A DNA stretch of 49,074 nucleotides, taken from contig DGHT01000027.1 in the NCBI GenBank assembly GCA_002392765.1, positions 1 through 49,074 on the forward strand. The letters run 5' to 3'. Position numbers and translations under genes: made by a program. Shown piece after piece: positions 41,080 through 49,074 of the stretch (its first letter is position 1; the number at the start of each line of letters is the position of its first letter). The stretch is from Verrucomicrobia bacterium UBA3841. GTDB lineage: Bacteria; Verrucomicrobiota; Kiritimatiellia; RFP12; UBA1067. Under the pieces are notes generated by a model. It worked only from the letters and a program-made list of their open reading frames with translations, was not told the origin of the DNA and made no database searches.

Positions 41080-42180
41080 TTATACTATCAACATGCAATC
41101 TCCATAACTGAAAAATTTATAGCCGTACCTTATCGCGATGGCGTACGAAGAAAGAATGCGCTCCCTTCCGGCCAGGGCGGAGACCATCATCAGGAGGGTC
41201 GACTGCGGCAGATGGAAGTTGGTGAGCATCGCATCGCACACCTTGAATTCGTACGGGGGATAGATGAAAATGTCGCTTGCGCCCGACATCGGCGCGACGC
41301 GCCCGTCCGGTGTCGACGCCGCGACGCTCTCGAGCGTGCGGACCACCGTCGAACCGCAGCAGAACACGCGGCCGCCCGATTCCTTGCACGCGTTTATCGC
41401 ATCGGCCGTCTCCGGCGGGACGGTGAACGCTTCGAAATCCATTTTGTGGTCTTCGATTTCGACAGTCTTGACGGGACGGAACGTGCCGGGTCCTACATGG
41501 AGCGTGACGGAATGCACGCCCACCCCCTTCGCCCTTATCGAATCGAGGATGGCCGGCGTGAAATGGAGTCCGGCCGTTGGCGCGGCGACTGAACCGGTGT
41601 TTTTCGCGTACACGGTCTGGTAGCGCCGGCGGTCTTCCATTTCCTCTTCCGCAGTTCCCCTGCGCTTTACGTATGGAGGCACCGGGGTGTGTCCGAACTC
41701 GTCGAGAAGCGCGGCGAGAGGACGGGACGACGAGAACGTCACGCGCCACATGCCGATTCCGGGAAGCGGAGCCTCGAGCCGGGCCTCGAGTTCTCCGGCG
41801 GGGCCGAAAACCGCGACCTGCCCCGCACGCGCCTTGCGTCCGCTTCCTACGATGCAGTTCCACACGGTGGAGTCGAGCGCATCGCCCCCGCCCGTCGAGA
41901 CAGGAGCGCCGTCGCGCGGAGCGGCGCCGACCATGAGTATTTCCACCTCGCCGGGAGTGTCCGCCCAACGCCCCAGGAGCCTGGCCGGAAACACTTTCGT
42001 ATCGTTCACCACCAGCACGTCCCCGGCGGACATGTACTCCGCGATATCGGCGATGTGCCTGTGGTACAGCCTGCAGGTGGAACGTTCCAAAACGAGCATT
42101 CTGTCGGTGCCGCGCTCCTTTGCCGGATGCTGGGCGATCAGATTCTGCGGCAATGCATACCAAAACTGAGACGTTTTCAC
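41080..42180 (-). CDS. queA: S-adenosylmethionine:tRNA ribosyltransferase-isomerase
   Basis: This 366-residue protein is full length for QueA, which transfers and isomerises the ribosyl group of AdoMet onto 7-aminomethyl-7-deazaguanine in tRNA during queuosine synthesis. Family signatures are clear: LIAQHPAKERGTDRMLVLER, DVLVVNDTKVFPARLLGR, GSVAAPTAGLHFT, HVGPGTFRPV and NFHLPQSTLLMMVSALAG. The ATG overlaps the stop of the preceding gene by four bases. No other queuosine genes lie in the window. Confidence 0.95.
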   Translation of the reverse strand: MKTSQFWYALPQNLIAQHPAKERGTDRMLVLERSTCRLYHRHIADIAEYMSAGDVLVVNDTKVFPARLLGRWADTPGEVEILMVGAAPRDGAPVSTGGGDALDSTVWNCIVGSGRKARAGQVAVFGPAGELEARLEAPLPGIGMWRVTFSSSRPLAALLDEFGHTPVPPYVKRRGTAEEEMEDRRRYQTVYAKNTGSVAAPTAGLHFTPAILDSIRAKGVGVHSVTLHVGPGTFRPVKTVEIEDHKMDFEAFTVPPETADAINACKESGGRVFCCGSTVVRTLESVAASTPDGRVAPMSGASDIFIYPPYEFKVCDAMLTNFHLPQSTLLMMVSALAGRERILSSYAIAIRYGYKFFSYGDCMLIV

Positions 42181-42875
42181 AATTCGGACATTCCCATGTC
42201 TCTCAGGCGCATGTTTACGTTTGCCCTGACCCGCTCGCGCATCTGCGGCGGAGCCGTTTCGATGGACGCCTCGGCCTTGCGCCTGAAGTCGATCTCTTCG
42301 CCGAGTCTTCCGTCCAGGAAATCCAGATACTCCCCAATCGTTCCGCCGCTCTCGAGATATCGGGAAAGTTCGTTGCGCATCGACAGGACGATCCTTTTCA
42401 TCTGGGAGGCCACCTCGCCGTCGTCCGGGGAAAACTCCAGAGGCGTGCCGAGGTCCTCAGCGAACCGTTTCTCGAAATCGCCGCCCCTTTCGGGCGGTAT
42501 CGCGAGCCACCCCGGCTGCGCATACGCGGCAAGATGCCGGTCGAGTCCGGTGCGGAACACTCCCGACCAGGATGTTTCGAGACCCCTGGATATCTCCTTC
42601 CTGTCTCCCGTCAGCTGGCGTCTGGCGAGCGGAACGGTCTCGACGCGCCGGTCATCGCCCGCGCGCGAGGCCAGAACGACGACTGCGGATATCAAAGCCG
42701 CGAAAGCCGCGCCGATCGCCCATGGACGCCATTCGACCGGATCGTCTCCTATGAGACGGTACGGTTTGACGCCCTGCCTGCGCAACTGCGCATACGCGTC
42801 GGCGCGGTTTTTCGCATGTATCCAACCTTCCCGGTTTTCGTTCTCCCGGGTCTGATATAGATACTTGTACTTCAA
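42177..42875 (-). CDS. Membrane protein with GspF-N-like start
   Basis: I do not recognise a named family for this 232-residue protein. Residues 1-42 (YKYLYQTRENENREGWIHAK, then AYAQLRRQGVKPYRLI) resemble the short N-terminal segment of type II secretion GspF/PilC proteins. One membrane helix follows at ~52-70, then a helical, charged region that is probably periplasmic. It lacks the GspF helical bundles, so it is not a GspF. It sits between efp and queA with a 15-base gap and a four-base overlap. Confidence 0.65.
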   Translation of the reverse strand: MKYKYLYQTRENENREGWIHAKNRADAYAQLRRQGVKPYRLIGDDPVEWRPWAIGAAFAALISAVVVLASRAGDDRRVETVPLARRQLTGDRKEISRGLETSWSGVFRTGLDRHLAAYAQPGWLAIPPERGGDFEKRFAEDLGTPLEFSPDDGEVASQMKRIVLSMRNELSRYLESGGTIGEYLDFLDGRLGEEIDFRRKAEASIETAPPQMRERVRANVNMRLRDMGMSEL

Positions 42876-42890
42876 GGCCGCGCGGGGAAC

Positions 42891-43466
42891 CTACTTGGTG
42901 GAGATGCGGTCGTTGTATTCGCCGGTCTCCGTATTGATGCGGATCAGGTCGCCTTCGTTGATGAAAAGCGGCACCGGGCACACGTAACCGCCTTCGACGG
43001 TGGCGGGTTTCGTCACCTTGCCCGAAGCCGTGTTGCCCTTGACGCCCGGCTCGACCTTGATCACCTTGCGCTCGACGAGCTGCGGGAGATCGACGCCGAT
43101 CACCTTGTCGTTGAAGAAGAGCGCCTTGACTTCCATCTCGTCCATCAGGAAGTACTTCTTGTCTCCCATGACGTCGTAGCTGACGCGGATCTCCTCGAAG
43201 TTCTCGTCCGTGAAAACGAACGCCGATCCGTCGTCGTAGGAATACGTCACGGACATCTGGAGAAGTTCGGGCGTTTCGAACTTGTCGCCAGACCTGTAGC
43301 TCTTCGACATTCCGCCGCCGGTAATCATGTTGCGCAGTTTGCAGTTGTAGATGGCCTGGCCCTTGCCCGGCTTCGAAAAGTCAAACTCCGTGATTTCCCA
43401 CGGTTCGCCGTCGATAAGCAGTTTGACGCCCTTGTGAAGCTCTCCCGCTCCTATTACTTCGCCCAT
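42891..43466 (-). CDS. efp: Elongation factor P
   Basis: This 191-residue protein matches EF-P, which rescues ribosomes stalled at polyproline. The KOW-like N-domain has the exposed loop SKPGKGQAIYNCKL with Lys35 at the usual modification site, and the central and C-terminal OB domains follow (VELPQLVERKV-like and ITTETGEY-like segments). The modification enzymes are not in the window. The ATG has AGGAG upstream, and the TTTGATATAAT promoter box lies 37 bases before it. Confidence 0.95.
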   Translation of the reverse strand: MGEVIGAGELHKGVKLLIDGEPWEITEFDFSKPGKGQAIYNCKLRNMITGGGMSKSYRSGDKFETPELLQMSVTYSYDDGSAFVFTDENFEEIRVSYDVMGDKKYFLMDEMEVKALFFNDKVIGVDLPQLVERKVIKVEPGVKGNTASGKVTKPATVEGGYVCPVPLFINEGDLIRINTETGEYNDRISTK

Positions 43467-43503
43467 TTTTTGAACTCCTGTTGTTTTGTTGGTGATTTCG
43501 GAA

Positions 43504-43514
43504 ATTATATCAAA
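43504..43514 (-). promoter_or_regulatory. -10 box TTTGATATAAT of efp
   Basis: The same 11-mer as at three other operons, here with a normal leader of about 30 bases that contains the AGGAG ribosome site of efp. Confidence 0.55.
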
Positions 43515-43560
43515 AAAAGAACCTTCAATGAAGAAAATTCTGCGGAAAACGGTCGCGGGG

Positions 43561-44325
43561 TCAGCCGATCATGCCGCCGTTGACGGAAATGACCTGGCCT
43601 GTGACGTACGCGGAATCGTCGCCGGCGAGCCAGCGGACGGCCTTCGCGATGTCCGAAACCGTGCCGAAACGCTTGAGCGGTATCGTGTCCATATAGGCTT
43701 TCTTCACGTCGTCGGGAAGAACGTCCGTCATTTTCGACTGTATGAAACCGGGCGCAACCGCGTTGCACCGGACGTTGCGGCTGCCGAGTTCTTTCGCCGT
43801 CGTTTTCGTCAGAGCGATGACGCCGCCCTTGGAGGCCGTGTAGTTGGCCTGGCCCGCGTTGCCCATTATGCCGACGACGGACGCTATGTTGATTATCGAT
43901 CCGCCGGCCTGCGAACCGTCGGGCGCCTTGTTCTTCATCATCGGACGCGAAACGGCGCGCGTGAAAAGGAACGTGCCTTTGAGGTTTACGTCGAGGACGC
44001 TGTCCCAGTCTTCATCGCTCATGCGCATCAAAAGGCCGTCTTTCGTTATGCCGGCGTTGTTCACCATGACGTCCACCCCGCCGAAATCGGCGATTACGGT
44101 CTTCACGCAAGCATCGACCTCCTGCGACACGGAAACGTTCACGCCGTACCCTTTCGCCTTGACTCCGAGCGCTTCGAGGGCGGCGACCGTTTCGGCGCAC
44201 CATTCCTCCTTGAGATCGCACACGGCCACGTTCGCGCCCGCAGACGCAAGCTCCTCCGCTATCGCCCTTCCGATGCCGCGCGCCGCGCCGGTCACGATCG
44301 CTGTCTTGCCTTTCAGGTTTTCCAT
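43561..44325 (-). CDS. fabG: 3-oxoacyl-ACP reductase
   Basis: This 254-residue short-chain dehydrogenase should reduce 3-oxoacyl-ACP with NADPH in fatty acid synthesis. It has the cofactor loop TGAARGIGRA, NNAGITKDG, the catalytic Ser in INIASVVG, YTASKGG with Tyr and Lys, and the PGFIQSKMTDVLPD segment typical of FabG. The ATG at 44325 is preceded by AAAGGAA; longer readings upstream have no family similarity. It is last in the proA operon. Other SDR substrates cannot be fully excluded. Confidence 0.9.
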   Translation of the reverse strand: MENLKGKTAIVTGAARGIGRAIAEELASAGANVAVCDLKEEWCAETVAALEALGVKAKGYGVNVSVSQEVDACVKTVIADFGGVDVMVNNAGITKDGLLMRMSDEDWDSVLDVNLKGTFLFTRAVSRPMMKNKAPDGSQAGGSIINIASVVGIMGNAGQANYTASKGGVIALTKTTAKELGSRNVRCNAVAPGFIQSKMTDVLPDDVKKAYMDTIPLKRFGTVSDIAKAVRWLAGDDSAYVTGQVISVNGGMIG

Positions 44326-44351
44326 TGTCGCTTGTTCCTTTCTTGTTTTCT

Positions 44352-44861
44352 TTACTCGAATTCCCGGACTACGTCCAGGAGAAGCTCGGCCAGATCCGGA
44401 TTGACCTCGAATATGTTGTCGGGTTCCGAATACGTATAGTTGGAAATGTTGGTCTTGACGGCGATGAACCGTTTGAATTCGCTCTTTTTCGATTTCTTGC
44501 CCCACTTCTCCCTGTCGAGGAGACCTTCGTTGACGAGAGCCTGGAAAATATCCTGCGCATGCCTGGGATCGGTCATCTTGGTCTGCGTCTTCAAATCTTC
44601 CCAGTTAGCATCGTCCGTGATTTTCGCAAAGTCGTTCGACACGCGGTCGCTCGCGCCCTTGGACACTTTGACGTACCCCATGCCGTTGAGGTAGACGGCA
44701 ACGCGCTTTACAGGATTCCTGTTCGTGTTGTAGTAGTGGATCTCGATCCAGTTCAGCTGGCTCTGCGAAACGGATATGTAGGGATCGACCCAGAACGGAC
44801 CGCATCCCGCGAGCGGTAAAACGGCGGCGAGCAACAATATCTTCGCGAAATTCACTGGCAT
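44352..44861 (-). CDS. Lipoprotein of unknown function
   Basis: This 169-residue protein has a lipoprotein signal with lipobox LAGC at Cys20 (LLLAAVLPLAGC). The mature part is a compact alpha/beta domain (YISVSQSQLNWIEIHYYNTN, YVKVSKGASDRVSNDFAKIT) with a basic segment KWGKKSKKSEFKRF. No family is recognised. It lies 13 bases after the redoxin-like gene and 26 before fabG, so it is co-transcribed with them. Confidence 0.7.
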   Translation of the reverse strand: MPVNFAKILLLAAVLPLAGCGPFWVDPYISVSQSQLNWIEIHYYNTNRNPVKRVAVYLNGMGYVKVSKGASDRVSNDFAKITDDANWEDLKTQTKMTDPRHAQDIFQALVNEGLLDREKWGKKSKKSEFKRFIAVKTNISNYTYSEPDNIFEVNPDLAELLLDVVREFE

Positions 44862-44874
44862 TCCCTCCGCTTTG

Positions 44875-45762
44875 TCATTTTGTCCTTCCGCCGATTGCGG
44901 CGGCCGAGAAACGCATGTCCGCTATGGCGTTTTTCGCCTCTTGCACGATATTCGGATCGTCGCTCTCCAGAAGATCCTTGTTCTTTTCGATAAAGTCGTC
45001 GATCGCCTGCGCCGACGGCTTTTTGCCCTTCTTCGAAGACGTGTCCATATCCTTGAACGATTCAGACATCTCGACGAGTTTCGAAAGTTTTTTCACGTTG
45101 CGGTTTTTCAGAAGCGCTTCAAGCTTCTCCCTGTACTCTTTCGACGCGCCTGGATATTTCGCGTCCATCTCGGCCACCGCCGTATTGTCGGAGAGAAACG
45201 CTTCGATGCGAAGCGCCGCGCGGCCGGGCAGGTTGTCGAGTTCGTAGTCCATGTAGCTTTTCCACTGCACGGGCGTGGACGGGACTTTCAGCGACAGGAT
45301 GAGCGGACCGACGACGCCGGCCACCTGCCGTTCGTCCGCGCCGCAGTAGACCACCTTCGAGAAAGTCGGATCGATCACGAGGATCTTCCCGTCCGGCGGA
45401 GTCTGTCCGCCGCAATCGACCTTGACGCCGCGGTATACCGGGAAGGTGACGCCGAGCTTGTCGACTATGGCCCCCACGCGCTTCAGTTTCGCCGCGCCCG
45501 TGTGACAGCCGATAAGCACGAACGGTTTCGTCTTGTAGGCGCTCCACACCGATTGCAGGCGGCGGAGCGGCTCGATGTTGGACTTGTCGAGATAGTCGCG
45601 CGAATCGATGACCACCACCTTCCCGCGCAGATATCCGGAAGAAGCCATCCTGCCGCCGATCCGGTTCGCCGGTTCGAGTCCGGACACGGAAACCCGCGCG
45701 CCGCACGCGAGGGAAACCGCCGCGGCCGCAGCGGCCAGGAACGTCTTGAAAGTCTGCGTCAT
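44875..45762 (-). CDS. Secreted redoxin-like protein lacking the CxxC motif
   Basis: This 295-residue exported protein (signal peptide 1-21) has a thioredoxin-fold region at ~35-140: LRGKVVVIDSRDY, PFVLIGCHTGAAK, GVTFPVYRGV, DGKILVIDPTFSKVVYCG. The position where TlpA-type proteins carry CxxC reads DSRDYLDK, so a disulphide oxidoreductase role is unlikely. The C-terminal ~120 residues are helical and charged. The start at 45762 overlaps the symporter/Nudix stop by four bases (ATGA), so translation is coupled. Confidence 0.68.
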   Translation of the reverse strand: MTQTFKTFLAAAAAAVSLACGARVSVSGLEPANRIGGRMASSGYLRGKVVVIDSRDYLDKSNIEPLRRLQSVWSAYKTKPFVLIGCHTGAAKLKRVGAIVDKLGVTFPVYRGVKVDCGGQTPPDGKILVIDPTFSKVVYCGADERQVAGVVGPLILSLKVPSTPVQWKSYMDYELDNLPGRAALRIEAFLSDNTAVAEMDAKYPGASKEYREKLEALLKNRNVKKLSKLVEMSESFKDMDTSSKKGKKPSAQAIDDFIEKNKDLLESDDPNIVQEAKNAIADMRFSAAAIGGRTK

Positions 45763-47759
45763 GGCTTGAAAACAATTCCTTTCCCCGCCGTGACGGCTCT
45801 GAACTGTTCCGGCAGGAGATTCGCCGCGGCGAAACCTTCCGGGGCGCACCACTCGAACGATATCCAGTCTTCTTTCGACGCGACATCGCCCTGCGGCGCC
45901 TCCATTGAATATACGAGGTTTACCTCGCAGTGGCGTTTGCCGTCCTGCATGAAGGAATTTTCAAGGACGCCGAGGAACTCGCCGACTTTGAAGGGAAGAC
46001 CGGTCTCCTCGCGCATCTCGCGTTCGAGCGCTTCGCGTCCCGTTTCGCCGAACTCCACGTGGCCGCCGGGAAGATACGTCCGCCCCGCGCCTTTCGCGCG
46101 GCACAGCAGGGCCTTTCCGTCCCTAAACGCCACGCCGCGCGCCAGAATCTCTATGCCGGAGATTTCGTACGCCGGAAGCCCGGACGCGGAGTTCTCCGCG
46201 GCGGGCGTTTCGCGCGGCGGCGCTCCAAGGGGCTTGCCTTTGCCGAAGCAGGCGAAAATCGAATCCACGAATTCGGCGTCTGGCTTCGAAGTTGCAAGAC
46301 TTGCGGCCGGCACGACAATGAAACCGCCGAGCATGGCGATCGCGCCGCAGTTTATCGGATTTATCGGATTGCCGGCGACCATGTTGACAACCGTGAGACC
46401 GACGCCCCAGACGAAACAAGCCCATACCGACGCCTTCGTGACGCCTTTCCAGTAGAGACCCAGGACGAACGGAGCGAGAAACGCGCCTGCGAGAGCCCCC
46501 CATGAAATTCCCATCAGCTGCGCGATGAACGTAGGAGGATTCAAGGCTATCATGAGAGAAATCGCGATGAAGAAAAGAATGAGAACGCGCATTACGACAA
46601 CCTTGCGGCGCTCCACTCTGGCGGCGACCGAATCGTCGATCTGCCCGGACGCCACCTCCCCTTCCCCGGAATGTTTGTCTCGGTAGATGATGTCGAGCGT
46701 CAGCGTCGAACTGGACGTCAGCACCAGCGATGCGAGCGTTGACATGGACGCCGAAAGGACGAGCAGCACCACGAGCGCGATCAGCGCGTCCGGAAGCGAA
46801 GAAAGCATCGACGGGATTATCGAGTCGAACGCGATTCTTCCGTCCGGCAGGCGCGTCGGTTCGAAGAGTCTGCCGAAGCCTCCGAGGAAGTAGCAGCCGC
46901 CCGCGACGAGGAAAGCGAATATGGTCGAAATAACCGTACCCCGCCTGATGGCGGATTCATCCGTTATGGAGTAGAACTTGCCGACCATCTGCGGCAGGCC
47001 CCACGTGCCAAGCGACGTGAGGATCACGACTCCGAGAAGCCCCCAGGGGTCGGGCCCGAACATGCTGGCGAACATTCCGTTCGCGGCGGGGTTCGCGTCG
47101 GACGGCATGACGGACAGCTTGTGGACGGCGTCGACGAGTCCGCCTTTCAGTCCGAGCACCGCGATCACCACTGCGGAAATCCCGAATATCATGATGATGC
47201 CCTGGATGAAATCGTTTATCGCGGTCGCCTTGTACCCGCCGAGGATCACGTACACCGCTGTAAGCGCCGCCATCGCCACGACGCAATATTCGTAGCGGAT
47301 GTTGAAACTCATCTCGAAGAGCGTCGATATCCCCTTGTACACGCCTGCCGTGTACGGAATGAGGAACACGAACGCGATGACGGACGCCGCCACGCGGAGC
47401 GATTCGCTCGAGAAGCGCGTGCCGAAAAAGTCGGGCATGGTTCTGCTTCCGATCTTCTGCGTCATCAGCCGCGTGCGCCTGCCCAGGACCAGCCACGCGA
47501 GAAGCGATCCGATCACGGCGTTGCCTATGCCTATCCACGATGCGCTGATGCCGTACTTCCAGCCGAACTGTCCGGCGTAGCCGATGAACACGACGGCGGA
47601 GAAATAGCTCGTGCCGTATGCGAACGCCGTGAGCCAGGCGCCCACCGACCTTCCTCCGAGCACGAATCCGTCCACGCTTCTCGAATGTTTGCGCGAATAC
47701 ACCCCCACGCCTATCATGGCGGCCAGGAATGCCAGCGTCAAAAGAATCTTTATGAACAT
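45759..47759 (-). CDS. Sodium:solute symporter fused to a Nudix hydrolase
   Basis: This 666-residue protein joins two usually separate activities. Residues ~1-490 form an SSS-family symporter with about 13 hydrophobic helices (FVLGGRSVGAWLTAFAYGTS, TWGLPQMVGKFYSI). After a short linker (~495-525) comes a cytoplasmic Nudix domain with the full box GGHVEFGETGREALEREM then REETG, matching G-x5-E-x7-REUXEEXGU. The symporter may import proline, sialic acid or another solute; the Nudix half would hydrolyse a nucleoside-diphosphate-linked substrate. It starts five bases after proA. The frame is open throughout and no internal ribosome site was noticed. Confidence 0.85.
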   Translation of the reverse strand: MFIKILLTLAFLAAMIGVGVYSRKHSRSVDGFVLGGRSVGAWLTAFAYGTSYFSAVVFIGYAGQFGWKYGISASWIGIGNAVIGSLLAWLVLGRRTRLMTQKIGSRTMPDFFGTRFSSESLRVAASVIAFVFLIPYTAGVYKGISTLFEMSFNIRYEYCVVAMAALTAVYVILGGYKATAINDFIQGIIMIFGISAVVIAVLGLKGGLVDAVHKLSVMPSDANPAANGMFASMFGPDPWGLLGVVILTSLGTWGLPQMVGKFYSITDESAIRRGTVISTIFAFLVAGGCYFLGGFGRLFEPTRLPDGRIAFDSIIPSMLSSLPDALIALVVLLVLSASMSTLASLVLTSSSTLTLDIIYRDKHSGEGEVASGQIDDSVAARVERRKVVVMRVLILFFIAISLMIALNPPTFIAQLMGISWGALAGAFLAPFVLGLYWKGVTKASVWACFVWGVGLTVVNMVAGNPINPINCGAIAMLGGFIVVPAASLATSKPDAEFVDSIFACFGKGKPLGAPPRETPAAENSASGLPAYEISGIEILARGVAFRDGKALLCRAKGAGRTYLPGGHVEFGETGREALEREMREETGLPFKVGEFLGVLENSFMQDGKRHCEVNLVYSMEAPQGDVASKEDWISFEWCAPEGFAAANLLPEQFRAVTAGKGIVFKP

Positions 47760-47764
47760 GTGCG

Positions 47765-48991
47765 TCAGCTCCTCAGGGCGCCGTCTCCGGTCACCACATA
47801 CTTGTATGTCGTCAACTCTTCAAGCCCCATCGGACCGCGCGCGTGCAGTTTGTCCGTAGAGATTCCGATTTCCGCCCCCATGCCAAACTGCGCGCCGTCG
47901 GTGAATCGCGTCGAGGCGTTGCGGTAGACGCAGGCGGAATCGACGTCGCGGAGGAATTCCTCCGCTTTCGCGGCGTCGGACGCGACAATGGCGTCGGAAT
48001 GGTGCGAAGAATATCTGTTGATGTGGTCGATAGCGGCGCGGCATCCGTCGACGACGGTTACATTCATCTCGTTTGCCAGAAACTCGGTGTCGAGCGGCGC
48101 GTCGCCGCGGTGGAGTTTCACGCCCTTGTCCTTCGCCCACGCCTCCACCATCGGCAGGAAGAGCGGAGCGAGCGGACGGTCGACAAGCAGGGATTCGAGC
48201 GCGTTGCAGGCACCCGGACGCTGGGTCTTGGCGTTGTCGATTATCGAAAGCGCCATCGCAAGATCGGCGCTCGAATCGACGTACGTGTGGCAGACGCCTT
48301 TGTAGTGCTTGAGAACCGGCACGAGCGCGGCTTCGCACATCGCGCGTATGAGACGCTCCCCGCCGCGGGGTATCGCGACGTCGACGAGCCCGACCGCGCG
48401 GACGAGTTCGCGGACCGCCTCGTGTCCGGGGATGCCGACAAACTGGACGGCGTTCTCGACAAGCCCCGATCTGGCGACCGACGCTGCAAGCGCGGCGTTC
48501 GACCGGACCGCCTCCTTCCCGCCTCTAAGGATTATCGCGTTGCCCGTCTTAAGGCAAAGCGCGGCGGTATCTATGAAAACGTTCGGACGCGACTCGAACA
48601 CGACCGCAACAACTCCGAAAGGCTCGCGGCGCTTCTCTATGCGGATGCCGCTGGGCATGTCGCGCGTCCAGATCGTTTCGCCGACGGGGTCGGGAAGCGA
48701 TGCGACTTTTCTCACGCCGTCGACCATCTCCCTGAATCTCGATTCGGTAAGTTTGAGACGGTCCACAAGCGCCGTCGAAAGCCCGGCCGCTTCGGCCGCG
48801 GCGACATCCGCAGCGTTCGCGGCGGCGATTGCCTCCCTGTCGGCTTCGAGCGTCTTTGCGATATTCTCGAGCGCGGCGTTTTTTTCAGCCGTCGTCATGC
48901 GGCGCAGAGACGCCGCCGCGGCGCGCGCCTTTTCGCCCATCGCGCGGACGGCGTCGGCGACTGAAATCCCTTTTTCTGTTATATCTTGCAT
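47765..48991 (-). CDS. proA: Gamma-glutamyl phosphate reductase
   Basis: This 408-residue protein is full length for ProA, which reduces gamma-glutamyl phosphate in proline synthesis. The aldehyde-dehydrogenase fold is clear, with EVRPNVFIDTAALCLKTGNA-like and ILRGGKEAVRSNAAL segments, and RPGACNALESLLVD carries the catalytic Cys. The ATG at 48991 lies 12 bases after a TATAAT box and lacks a Shine-Dalgarno. It is first in the operon with the symporter; proB is not in the window. Confidence 0.95.
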   Translation of the reverse strand: MQDITEKGISVADAVRAMGEKARAAAASLRRMTTAEKNAALENIAKTLEADREAIAAANAADVAAAEAAGLSTALVDRLKLTESRFREMVDGVRKVASLPDPVGETIWTRDMPSGIRIEKRREPFGVVAVVFESRPNVFIDTAALCLKTGNAIILRGGKEAVRSNAALAASVARSGLVENAVQFVGIPGHEAVRELVRAVGLVDVAIPRGGERLIRAMCEAALVPVLKHYKGVCHTYVDSSADLAMALSIIDNAKTQRPGACNALESLLVDRPLAPLFLPMVEAWAKDKGVKLHRGDAPLDTEFLANEMNVTVVDGCRAAIDHINRYSSHHSDAIVASDAAKAEEFLRDVDSACVYRNASTRFTDGAQFGMGAEIGISTDKLHARGPMGLEELTTYKYVVTGDGALRS

Positions 48992-49003
48992 AATCGGCAG
49001 ATT

Positions 49004-49014
49004 ATTATATCAAA
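49004..49014 (-). promoter_or_regulatory. -10 box TTTGATATAAT of proA operon
   Basis: The 11-mer ends 12 bases before the proA ATG, so the predicted leader is only about six bases. The rest of the sequence to the window end (49015-49074) shows no gene. Confidence 0.55.
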
Positions 49015-49074
49015 AAAAGTGGAATGTGGAAACAAATTGTGTAATTATGCACGCTTATCCCGGTTTTTTCGGGA

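Noticed and set aside
42177..42875. Type II secretion inner-membrane protein GspF
   Set aside because: Only the first ~40 residues resemble GspF-N; the helical cytoplasmic bundles and the additional membrane helices are missing.

Overview
The window reads as about 49 kb of a GC-rich, Gram-negative genome built for degrading host or plant glycans. Secreted multi-domain glycosidases, an autotransporter-type beta-strand-repeat/PA14 protein, a XylR-type LacI/AraC regulator, Ser/Thr kinases with FHA partners and dispersed intergenic repeats together suggest the PVC group, most likely a gut or rumen Verrucomicrobiota/Kiritimatiellota. That placement is inference: no rRNA is present. Almost every gene lies on the minus strand; the one clear plus-strand gene is the XylR-type regulator at 7719-8918. 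I found no tRNA, rRNA or CRISPR array.

Layout. (1) 1-240: a shortened copy of a dispersed element and three 35-bp tandem repeats. (2) 257-8918: a three-gene polysaccharide operon (pectin-lyase-fold/GH29 fusion, beta-strand-repeat/PA14 protein, heparinase II/III-like lyase) divergent from the XylR-type regulator. (3) 9085-19623: a very GC-rich sialoglycan block read from high to low coordinates: AraC/cupin regulator, N-acetylneuraminate-lyase-like protein with a Tat-like start, a YhcH + sialidase + domain-swapped GH3 triple fusion, a two-domain LamG-like protein, a Tat-exported metallophosphoesterase and a GH3 beta-glucosidase. (4) 19633-21973: a rearranged zone holding a kinase/TsaD chimera, a secreted repeat protein, a 440-bp element with 17-bp terminal inverted repeats, and a vapBC module whose toxin has an in-frame stop. 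(5) 21995-35214: a signalling and membrane-remodelling operon (secreted repeat protein, Ser/Thr kinase, zinc-ribbon GTPase of the double-GTPase type, GAP1-N-type membrane protein, membrane coiled-coil protein, zinc-ribbon/FHA protein, two ESCRT-III-like proteins, an MIT-like Vps4-like AAA ATPase, second Ser/Thr kinase). (6) 35300-48991: mostly housekeeping genes (EamA transporter, GH2 beta-galactosidase, RluA, PAS protein, queA, a GspF-N-like protein, efp, fabG, a lipoprotein, a redoxin-like protein, a solute symporter fused to Nudix, proA).

The most interesting part is region 5. It combines the parts list of the GTPase-centred conflict systems described from comparative genomics (GAP1 plus a double GTPase, with kinases and FHA) with what looks like a compact ESCRT-III/Vps4 module: two coiled-coil proteins with acidic C-terminal tails next to an AAA ATPase with an MIT-like N-terminus and a Vps4-like pore loop. 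A plausible reading is a kinase- and GTPase-gated device that senses envelope damage or infection and remodels membrane. The head of this operon (promoter, secreted repeat gene and first ~95 kinase codons, 972 bp) is present twice as direct repeats about 14.5 kb apart bracketing the cluster. The outer copy is fused to the 3' end of tsaD. This could be a real rearrangement or an assembly join across a repeat, and it should be checked first.

A second theme is repeats inside genes. Palindromic and AT-rich dispersed repeats sit in frame within the first kinase, a GH3 and the GH2 without breaking their reading frames. A third is a recurring TTTGATATAAT box that lies only 10-12 nt upstream of several start codons, suggesting leaderless or nearly leaderless transcripts.
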